Part shown: positions 36,501 through 48,500 of the stretch, piece by piece
Layout: the number at the start of each line of letters is the position of its first letter
Numbering within the stretch: position 1 is the stretch's first letter
Source: Limanda limanda
Lineage: Eukaryota; Chordata; Actinopteri; Pleuronectiformes; Pleuronectidae
NCBI RefSeq assembly: GCF_963576545.1
Contig: NC_083636.1
Span: 9,798,856 to 9,862,855, forward strand
Direction: 5' to 3'
Length of the DNA stretch: 64,000 bases
Made by a program: the position numbers and the translations under genes
Notes under the pieces: generated by a model
The model's database searches: none
Seen by the model: the letters and a program-made list of their open reading frames with translations, nothing else
What the model was told of the DNA's origin: nothing

Positions 36501-39500
36501 CTGTCCTAAACCTGTTCTCATCAACGACCCAAATGAATCTTTCATACTCCTGAATTTGTCTGCCCTCATCTTACACTTCTGACTTCTGTGTTTTGTTTTG
36601 TGTGCTCAGCTCGTCAGCTGACTGTGCAGATGATGCAGAATCCACAGATCTTGGCTGCGCTGCAGGAGAGGCTGGACGGGCTGAACGGCTCACCATCGGG
36701 GTACATGGAGAGGTGAGGGAATGACTCATTCTGACCTTGTTGGCAATTTTGTCATGTAGCAGAATAAGAGGTTCAGCATCTGTAAGGATATGAAACCTTT
36801 AAGTAAATAAAAGAAAATAAAAGTAATTTATCTGCCTCGTGGGGGCCAACATCGCAAATACCAGTTACTCACCATGCCAGTTATTGTTCCAATTAATCAG
36901 TCGACTGATTAATCAGTCAATTGCTACTTCTACTAGCAGCCGACCTGCCTATTCAATCTTTTGGCAAAAGGCTGTTAAAAACGTACTATTGGCCAAAACT
37001 ACAGTATTTGTTTTCATCATAACATTACCTTATTATTCACATTTGATTGTTTTGTTCTTTTTTTAATCTAAATATTGGTAGCTTTTAACCAGGCTGTTTC
37101 TTTATGTTGCTTTGGGCTGTTATTTAGAATTTGTGGATGTTCTTGTTTTTCCAATTGCTTACATATTGTTTTAATTCGTTTTCTAAGTGGCGACTGGTCC
37201 CTGTTGAGTAGATGTGTTTTAAGGCAACTTAAGTTCAGGTGAGGTTCAGTCATTCTCATCTGTAGAAGCAGTGTTCAACTTAAACATGAAGATGCATTCA
37301 GCCTGATACTCAATAGCTGAGCCCGTACTGAGTTTATAGTCAGGTTTCATTGTACTGCTGAGTCTCTCACATGAGGGGAATGTCAAACCTCAGCTCACAT
37401 TCGGTCAAGTATTAGTCGTTTCAATAACAGGGCAGCAAGAGGGAAAATTGGCTCAGATTCAGAGAGTTCACTTTGTGCAGAGCAGCTTAACAGGCAGCCT
37501 GTCGACAGCCTGTGTGATACATTGTTTAGCTCGAATTTGATTGGCTCAGTCGAAGGATAGAAGATGGAGAGCGGTACAGGCAACGTGTTCCCTACTTAGT
37601 AAGCAGCCATTGTATCCTCAAACATAACCCTTACCTACTAAAATACTTGAGACAGAAACGTTTGAAGACAATTGTCAATTCCTACCAAAAATGCTAAAAC
37701 AAAAGGAAAATGCTCGAAGACTAAAATCTTTATGTAAAATCCCCCAGCGAAGAAGTACAGCCATGACACGAGATACTGTGTATTTGGTCGTGTGTTGTGG
37801 CTGCAGGGCCACCGCCCACTGTACCTCAGCTAAACCATCAGGAAGCAGCACTTTCATCAACTTGTCAAATAAAAGTCACCTAAAAAGTCACCAGTTTGAT
37901 CAGTGAAGCATTAGGGACTAAACAAGCATCCACATGCCAGAATAATGCTGACTTTTTCATTTACCACATTGCAGAGAAACCTAACTCTGTGTTAGTGTTT
38001 AAACTTTATTGTTTCACTATGAAGCATTACTTATTTGTTTTAATTTATGTATTAAATCATTTACATTGATGGTATATTAATTAACTACAGTCTTATTCAT
38101 CCATTTTATATACATATAAGATAAGGTGGACAAATTATTTTGCACAGGTGCATTAAAGAGATCTGCATTAATAAACTAACATTACAACATTCAACTACAG
38201 TGAATGAATATATGATAAAAGATGTTTAAAACCTGTAGTTATTTAATATATACAAGATGTAATAAGAGAACCTCCCATTGGGACTGCCGTTGAGTTGGAT
38301 GTAATACCTCAGCAAGCAGCTCTTGTTTGGTCTGAAATGATTAATCAATTGATTCATTAGTTTACCCTCTATCAGCAGTTATAACTTGTGAGATAATTGT
38401 TATATCTTTGGCTTTTGGACTTGTAATAAAACAAGCAATCTCACATGTTATTTATTTATTCTATTTATGATCAGTTAAAATAAATGCCAAATTATATATT
38501 AGCCCTGCTTATACGCAGTTAGCAAAGCATATGTTCTAATCAACAGAAACAACATTATTGTGGTACAGTTTATAGCTGAACTTCAGGGTGAAGAATATAA
38601 ATAAATCATTAGAATCCAATGGTGTCCAGTTGGTTAATTAACATGTCATCTAAAGGGGTTTTAAAAGGCCATTTTTAAAGATTTAAATTTGTTATTATGC
38701 TGTTGAGGAAGCCACTCTGTTATCCAGAGCAAGAATAAGGCTGTGAATCCCTCAAGCTTAAACCAATAAATCTGTCTACAAATAAGACACAGTTTCTTCA
38801 CTGCTAAATGAAGCAAATGTCACTAAAAAGTGTTCTTGGCTTGGTTTCAGTTTGTTTAAAGAGCGTACTGGGAAGGCCACCCTGGCTCGTTGGAGATCCT
38901 CTGGGGAGAGTGCTCCCCTGCAGTGTGCCGCTCAGCTCTAAAGCTCTCAGCAGATTAACTGCAGAGGCAGGGTCCTCTCTGTTACCACGTCCTCCAAATT
39001 GAGCACATTTTGTCCCATGTTTTTAAATTTAGAAGCCTGGAAGCAGAAGAAAAGCACAATAACAAATTATATACACATCTATCTTTAGGATTCACAAACT
39101 CAGCAGTTCAACTGTTTTCACTTAAATTTCATGATATGAACTGGTTTACAGCTCCTACATTAGTTTTGATTGGAAAGAAGAATGTTATGATATACTTCTC
39201 CGTTTAGGGACATTATTTTTGGGCTGGTGTTGCTGCAGTTACAAATGCCATTCTAAGTAATAATAAGCCTATGCCAGTAACTGTTCCATGTTGTCGTCAG
39301 TCCAAGCAAAGAAATCACTGGTCTGAAACTGTTAGTGCGGATGTAGCCTTTAAACCACACAAAATATCCTAACAGTCCCTATGGCCTCATACCATGTCAT
39401 TTCCAGGATCTTTCTGTCCCCCGGGATGCCCCTCACATCTTCTCTGCTTCCTTCTGTCCCACAGTTTACCAAAGGTTGTAAAGAGACGCGTAAACGCCCT

Positions 39501-42500
39501 GAAGAACCTGCAGGTGAAGTGTGCCCACATTGAGGCCAAGTTCTACGAAGAAGTACACGAACTGGAGAGGAAGTATGCAGCGCTCTACCAACCCCTGTTT
39601 GACAAAGTACGTAATTTATATTCATTCTTAATACTTTGAGTATTGACTGTTTATGTAGCTGTTATATTTTTGCAGGTTTACATCAATATAGACAATTGTG
39701 TGGAAGATTTAGTCTTATTACACAAGTTCAAAAGTAATTTTACAGATGCACATGAAGTCAAACGATCATTGCATATTCAGTGTAAAATGGGGTCAATGAT
39801 TGCCTGAGGTATTGGATCATAAATGCGACCAGATGCTTTGTATCTGGGAAAAGGCTCAGATTTGTTCCATCAGTCTGTAGAACTTTGATCCAGAACTCTC
39901 TTTTCCCTTTTGTGTTTTAGTGAACTGCAGCCTCTCTTCCTGATATTTACCAAATATGTGTCTTTATTGTGGATCCTCTAGAGATTATGGTCATTAAGTC
40001 TCAATCATTGACGAGGAAACGTGTCCGCTTACATCTTTGAGATCTTTTTTAACCGTTAAAGGATTTATATTACTGTAAAACATAAGCTCTCAGTTCTTGT
40101 GTGTAACTGCTTGTTTAGAACCTACCCAACTGTTTTTTTGCTTTTGACACGTGCCACAGCATAAGTCAAATACAAGACATGCTTGATGCGTTCTCACTCG
40201 GAATCCGTAACAAAATCAAAGATGAAACAAAGAGAAGGCCGTGTCAGCAATGTTGGAGTAAAACAGAGTTTTCATACTTCTGTAGGTCACATGACTCAGC
40301 AGAACTGATGTTGTTCAGTAAGGTAGAATGACCCTGCTCTCAACCTTCATGTGTGAGGAGCCATTTTGTTGACGGTCAACCTGCATGTTTCCCACGTCCC
40401 TTATGCAGCTTTTCAGGCACATTTGTTTTTTGTGTAAACAAACTGAGGAATGAGCCGTGGCCAGTATTTTCATTTTCTGCCCTTCCAGTTAAAATATCAG
40501 GGCAGGATCACTGAAACAAAAACCCTTATTTTCTTTTTTGTAATCTTACATTTTTGTAAGAATCACTTCACATGATGGAACACAGAGATGATGATGTAAT
40601 GCACGTTACTTCAGAGCCACAGCTAACTTTCTCCTCTCCCGTTGACAGAGAAGTGACATAGTGAAAGCAGCTTACGAGCCCACAGATGAGGAATGTGAAT
40701 GGAAAGCAGATGAGGAGGAAGAGCTGACCGTAAGTAAGCAGGTACAGGTGACGTTTAAACACCTGCATGTTTCCTGGCTGACTGAATTCTTAACCTTCTG
40801 CTTACATTTCATGCATGTATAATCTTTGCTCAACCAGAATATAATAAGGTTCACTTAATAAACTGGAAGCACTGCATGCAGCTAATAATTAAAGACGAGG
40901 ATTCAAATCTAAAATTACTACCCCTGGTTTCAGTCGCAGAGCGGCAGCAGACTTGATGAAATCAGTGTAGTGATTTATTGCCACTATAATTGTAGCTATT
41001 CTTTTCTTCATCTTGTCGCCAGTGCTGTCATTCTGTGTGAAAAGCTTACGTTGACATGGTTGAGCAAGCCTTATTTTGATCAGGAAAATGTCTCCTTTTA
41101 ATCAGGATGAAATGAAGGAGAAGGCCAAACTAGAGGAGGAGAAGAAGGATGAGGAAAAGGAAGACCCCAAAGGCATCCCCGAGTTCTGGTTAACAGTTTT
41201 CAAAAATGTGGACCTGCTCAGTGAAATGCTGCAGGTAAGAAATGGGTCACTGTCGAGATGTGCTTCCAACAATTACAAATCAGGGTGTGCTTCCACCTGC
41301 TGGCCAACTAGTGCAGAGCAGGGGTTTGCGGGGGTGGGGGGGGGGTGGGGGGTGTTATAACAAAGTATGTGGCACATTCCCAGTCACGTTAAAAAAAACA
41401 GACATGCTTCTTGTCTTTCTCTATTTCTGGAAGATCTAACGCTCTGGTGCTGTCTCTCTTCCTCAGGAACATGACGAATCCATCCTTAAACATTTACAAG
41501 ATATTAAAGTTAAATTCTCAGATCCAGGACAGCCCATGGTGAGTAAGCCAATACTCGGTTACATGGCTTAAAGCGATCTGTTTATTAAGCAAGGGAGCTG
41601 TATCCAATCATGTCTCCTTTCTTTCTTCCCCCAGAGCTTCACGTTAGAATTCCTCTTTGAGGCCAACGAATTCTTCACAAACACAGTGTTGACAAAAACC
41701 TACAAGATGAGGTCAGAGCCCGATGAGACCGACCCCTTTTCTTTTGACGGCCCAGAGATCATGTGCTGCACAGGGTGAGTACTGTTAGTGTGACATGCTG
41801 CTCTGGTTGCTTGGTGTGGGAATTGTTTGGTTTAGATGAAAACGGTTGTTATTGGTGTTAAGCTGAGCTTCTACCTGTTCATACGAGGAAGGGCATGTGC
41901 ATACTGACAACTTTATTTGGGATGTTAATGCATTGTGCCTCGTTGCTGTGTGAAATGTTAATCGGGTCACCCATGGGTTTAGTGTACAGACACACGTCTG
42001 TTGATCTATTTGTTTCTAATTGGAAAACACTATACTGACGGCGAATCAGCGGCCAAGCTTACTTGCCGACCCCTGATTTAGGAACATATGTTGTTATGGC
42101 CGTTTAGCGGAGCTTTTGACAATAAGGTGCATGTACAGAATGACTGTTGCCTAATAATTAACATGCTCTTCTGATTAGGGCTGCCACTAACGACTATTTT
42201 TCTATCGACTAATCGGACGACTATTTTATCGATTAGTCGATTAATCTAAACGACTAATTTTCCTCCAAAAAAATCTAATTGACCATTCATTTCAGTTAAT
42301 TTTATTTTGACAACAACAAACTGTATGTCATCGTATAATGCAGCACAAAACAAAATGTAAAGAAAGGCTCAAATATTAAAGTGCAAAACTGTAGGTTTAA
42401 ACTAGCAACTCCAACGTGATAAAAATAAATAAAAAAGAGGACTTATAAGTTAAGTCAGCAGTGCAACTCAAAAAGATATCAAAGTTTCTATTTAACCCCT

Positions 42501-45500
42501 TATCAAAATAAAAAAGTTAGGTCTGCATATTAAACAAAGTGCAACATTTTTAAAGTATAACAATGGTGTCCAGCACAAAATCAAACTCAAACGTCAGTTA
42601 GACATGTGTGTTGTAATGTAACAATGTCAGCATGTCCACATGTTCGGGACTCAGTCTAGCGCCCCCCCCCCCCAGCGCGAACGGAGGCTTCCCCCCGCGG
42701 GCGCCGTAGCTGAGGTGACGCGAGTAGGACCTGACCCGCACCGGGCCGCCGTCCGCACCTGCGACGGACACCGGCCCGCTGTCCAAGAGAGAGGAAGCCC
42801 CCGCCCCCCAAAAAAAAAAACAACTTGAGACGGGCCGCACACCGAGCCTCCGGCTGCGTGGAGGGGAGGGCGCCGGGGCGACTGCTCCCCCAGCCTCGGC
42901 ATGCATAGTCTATGGCGGCATGTGCCCAGCGGTTTAAAAAAAAAATGCGTCGACGTAATCGATGACGTCGACGAATCGCGGCAGCCCTACTTCTGATATG
43001 CAAGTTTGAGATACTCCTCTGGTGATTGCTTGAATAATCGGTGGAATAATAAATAGTTTTAGCCCTAATTGTAACATTATTTTGTTTTGCGGTGGGGGGG
43101 GGGGGGAGCCTGGCGGCCCGCCAGGCCTATACAGCACTGGGGGAAACCCTGCAAGTAAATCACGCTGTTATTTGATGTCATACTGTCAGTTTATTTTTCA
43201 GTCTTTCATACATGAGCTGTTATTTAATGAAACCCCCCCCCCCCGCCAAACAGCAACCAATATAATCTGCACCAAACATGTTCTCATTGTGACCTCATTA
43301 TTTTCTGACTCATCTTTATGTGACCTCACCACTTGCATTCCTAAAATAAATCTAAGCTGATTTATTTGAATCTCTAATTAGATTTGACATTCTGAAATTG
43401 GTGGATGCTGACTGCTTTCTGTCGCTGCCTCCTCCTGTTTCCCCAGTTGCACGATTGACTGGACAAAGGGCAAGAACGTCACGTTGAAAACAATTAAGAA
43501 GAAACAGAAGCACAAGGGTCGCGGCACCGTCAGGACAGTCACCAAAACCGTCCCCAACGACTCCTTCTTCAACTTCTTCACTCCACCAGAGGGTAAGAAC
43601 GATGGGGCAGAAATATGAGGGATCATTTAATCATGGAATGAAAACTACTGTTTAATTAATCACATTTTATCCATTCTCCTTCTCTTACAGTTCCAGAAAC
43701 TGGAGATTTGGTAAGTCATTGTTCTAATTGTTTATCCATTGTAGTTCAACTTCAACTTGGGTTTGTTCAGAATATGTGAGATGGATGTTTTACTGGTCAA
43801 CACTGACTCCATCACTGAATAATACCACTGCCGTTATTCCAAATTTGCAGAACTGAACATATTAACTGTTTAATAGTTTTTAAATTATCTGGTTTGATGT
43901 CACCAAACTGCAGAAAGCTTACTCTAAATCTGATGCCTTGTATCATCAGTACTAAAACAAAAACCCTATATACTGCCTGACAGAGTTCTCTGGCACCTCT
44001 TCTCTCCTTTCAAATAGATTTTGGCAGAATATTCAGTCTTTTAGAGCGCCCAGTTGTAAGTAAGCGGACAGATGGAAAGCCTCAATAGTGACGTAATTTA
44101 AAACTATTAAAACCCCCTGATTACGCAATGGAAAATGTTGCTGACAAATCATTTTGAAAACTCGATGTCCAATAGTCAACTAAACAATGGTGTAACTTCC
44201 TATGAAACTCTAATCTATTAGTTGTGGAGGCTGTGGTTGTTCAGCCAAAACATAATCATGCCAACATAGCTTTTATTTCACCCTCAAGTAGTGCTAATCT
44301 TTAAGGGAGAATACCTGATATGCACAAATAAAATGTCTGTCTTTCTTCAGGATGAGGACTCGGAGGCAGTTCTTGCTGCTGACTTTGAAATCGGCCACTT
44401 CATCCGTGAGCGGATCGTACCTCGGGCCGTGCTCTACTTCACAGGAGAGGCCATCGAGGATGATGATGACGATGTGAGTATCATTCATTTCGTTTGGCAG
44501 GACTGCACACTGAATTTAGCAGTTAAGGCTTCATCCATACTACTACGTTTTCATTTGATAATGCATCAAATCTGCTGCAGATATGTTTGGAAAAGCTGCT
44601 GGTCCCAGTTTAGTTTGAAAACTTCTTGGCTGTTATGTATGGAAACTATCACATGGACAACGTTGTAGCATGGATGTAGCCGAAGATAACATTGCTAAGT
44701 TCCTTGGCAGTTGGGTATTCTTCATTACAAATGTGACAGTTTTCTAACCAATCCTCACTTTGTTTTACAGTATGATGAAGAGGGAGAGGAGGCTGATGAT
44801 GAGGTGAGACTATTGAGGGCACTGCACAGTTAACTAGTGAGAATGATTGACCACAGTGAGATGTGGTTTTATTGTTGTGGTGAATGTGATTAAGAGCTTA
44901 TTGTGGTTGTGTTGAGGGAGCCCATTAAACTGAAGTCTCCGTGCTGTGTGTGCAGGAAGGTGAGGAGGAGGCTGATGAGGAGAACGACCCCGACTATGAT
45001 CCCAAGGTGAGTTCATTCCCCAGCACACACACACACACACACTCCCCCTCCCTCTAAAGATCTCTGGTGTCCTGAGAAAGACCTTACTCAGCTGTTCTCA
45101 ACTTAGTTGGCTCAGGATGCTCTTTCCAGCTCCGACTGGAGGCCATGGATAGCCTGCAGTGATCTCTCTGAACCTTTTGACAGCTCATGAGTAAATGTTC
45201 TGTCGTAATCACAGTAAGAAACTTTTCGCACGGCACCATCCGGTGCCCTCTGGGCGTCCTGAGCTGCAGGAAGAGAATGGCTGTCTTAAATTGACTCGTC
45301 AGATTTCAACATACAGAATACATACTGTCAAATGCATCTCATTTTGCTTCCGCTTTTATTTTGTTGTCATGGTCTAATTTGCCTCGTTTTAACCTGATCT
45401 TTACTTGCATTTTCAGCATGACTTTTCACCAGTCAATTAAGTCTGACTGCTGCATGTTGTCACTAAAACCTGAAACTTAACTAAAAGCAACACACAGATC

Positions 45501-48500
45501 CAGCATGCTTAAAATAAAATTAACCCATTAAGACCTAAAGGGGAATAAAAATGCCCTCTAAACCTGATACGTTGTTAGAAAACAACCCTGAATCATTTTC
45601 TGAAGAACTGACAGAATTGCCAAGTTCCTGAACATAGGAGACATATTTATAGACTATTCGGTAGCTTAAATATTCTACTTTTATTATAAATCATTGCTTT
45701 TTCTCAAATGTTCATCAGCATTTTTTTTATAAAAACAATAAATCCAACCAACCCTGAGAGATCCCCACCCCCCTCTTCCTCCTCAAACATGTATCTTACC
45801 AACTGAGCTTTGGTCAGTGGGTCAGCAGGGACATCGTCTGGGTCTGAAGCTTTTTCATTGTTTTCATTTTTGCTTTACTCAGCTTCAATATCACTCCCAT
45901 CGCCTGAATCCTCAGCCATTGTCTCAAAATCAACTTAATTTTTTTTTGCAGGCTAAGATCACAAACAAACAAACTGAACTTCCCATAATCCATTTCGCCT
46001 TTCCTGCGAGTATTGTAGCAAACTGCGATGTATTCAGACAAGACAAACATGTCTTGAAAACAATGAGAATTGTATAATGCCTGCGATATACTTGCTCTCT
46101 ACGTACACAGAGGTAACTGGCTGCGTTGTGAACAGTATTGTTCTCATACTTGTTAAGGTACTACGCGTGTTACTGGAGGATTCCAGTGTACAGCACAACA
46201 CTGGACCCAAACTAAAGGGCTTTGCCCGATGGTCTCGGGCTCGGACGAGTTTCCTGCGTCTGGTAAATGGACAAAGCTGGATGACTAAAGTGACTAGAGC
46301 TAATGTTTGGATCAATATAGAAAAGGCTTAATTTGCACGTTTATACAGTAGGTGGTATGCCAGACCCCTAAAACACTCCTGTAAACGGGGAGTTTACTAT
46401 ACTTTGTTTCTGTTAATACGTCTCAGCTATTTCTGCCCATGATTACGTGCCCATGGACCCTGTCTAGTCCACAATCGCTAGTGTCTCAACCATTTGTGAG
46501 TATCGTATTGTATCTTCCATATGCGTTGCGTTAGAGCTGAGGATTTGCATAAGCGAAACAGCCAACTTGTGTACGCGTTGTTCACAGCAGGTACATCGCA
46601 GGCCTAAAACACCCTCGTGCTCATCCATCTCTAAATGGAGATTAACACAAATGGAACATCTGGTCTTTAAGGTGTTTTCATGCATAGGTTGAATCAGGTC
46701 TAAATGGGTTAATAAGATTATCTTAACATTGCTGCCTCATGTAGTTGCATTATTTTGTGTCGGGATCTGGCACACCTGTAAAACTGTAGATGGTGTGAAT
46801 GACAAATGGCAAGTCCTCTCCTGTCGGCTCTGTTTATTCACTGGTTTTCTGTGTCACTGCTCTAATGATGGAGCTAATTGAGCCTAAAAAACTACGAACA
46901 AGCTGAGTGAACAAAAGCAGCTCAAGCTCCAGTAAACTGAATCTCTCGATACACAAGTGTAAAGCTAAACTTCTTTTATGGCAGTTGCCCAGTTTGTGAA
47001 CATTATAAATTAATATTTGAATCCACATACACAGGTTTAGGGCTTCTCGTTATGTCCTGCCTCATTGATTTGGCTTGAATTAAAAAATGTCTAAATCAAA
47101 CTGGAGCATTTCCCACTAGATGATATAAACCTGCATGACCTCTGCTTCTTCTTTGCTAAACCAAAAAAAAAAACCGTCTTTGACATTCTGTATTCTACTA
47201 GTTTTGCTTTTTATTTTTATTTTTTTCCTATTCATCAATGTTTCTTCATCTCCGGTCACTTTGGCATCTTGTGTCAGCTGCTCTTTAAATTTTTCCTCAC
47301 TAGGTTTAAATGGTGACAGTAGAAAAATAACCCTGTCCTGGTAGGTAAAGCTTGTGAATTGTCAGCTTACTACCATCACACCCCCACCTCTTTTCTTTCC
47401 CTCCTGTTTTTCCATCGTGTACCTGTCTGCACCCCCCCACCCTATACATGAGCACCCCTTTTCTCTTCTGCCGCCGTGCTGCACCCCCACCCCCCAGATC
47501 CACTAACCCACTGGTTTGTTGTTGTTTTTTTTGAGGTTTAACCCATACTAAGCTCTGCATTTGCACCTGTATCACTTCTGTATGTTGAAAATAGTCCAAC
47601 CCTCCTTTTCTTTTCCTCCACCATGTTGAACTTCTCCCGTCTGCAAACGTCGTCTGGTTTTTGAGTTTTTATTTGTCAGGTGGAGGATTTGTCTGCCATT
47701 TGTGGATGTTTGTTTTAAGATCCATTGAGTCATCATTGGTCTATTTCTTCCTATTTTTATGTTCCTCCCTTTTCCACATTACTTCTGTCTGCTCCCATGT
47801 CTCTATAGATCTGCTTTTAGTGCTGGGATAACGGCCTTGAATGTCTGTCTGCCTAGGGACTAACAAATAGATGGCAAATATCCAAAATACAAGGAAATGG
47901 TTTGCAAGAGCAGCCTGTTTTTTCCATTTATATTAGGGAACATGATTTCTGGCAACACATTTAAAAAATAAGCCTAGGTTAGTCTTCAAACGGATAATAC
48001 TTTCTAGTCTACATTTATAGATATTTCTGGGGAACTTTATTGAAAATTCAGTGTATAGTGTCACACAAAAGGTAATATTTTTGTCCTCAAAACTTTCTGG
48101 AGTTGCCTAAAGGCCAGTTGTGTTTCACAGTGGTGAACATGACCTTGCACTGTGCAGTCAGTATGACATCAGGCCACGGAGAGCAGCCTGAACAGCTGCA
48201 GTTTGCTGTCACCTCTACAAGTGTCTAATGTCTGCTGGAAGGACGCCCTGCCTCAGATATGATGATCTCTTAATTATCTTCCTGTCTGACACAGTGAAGT
48301 GTTTCCCTTGCTTTTGACAGCTAATTAATTTGAGCTCAGTGGCCCGAGGTTGTTTAAAGTGTTTACATTTATCATCCTGTTGCAGCAACACCAAAAATAC
48401 GCACCACTGGCAGACATCAGATGTGTAGTTATCTCCTCAAGTTTTATAGTCTTTATATACTCATAAAATGAGCTATTAGACTTCAATTTCCTCATCTCTG

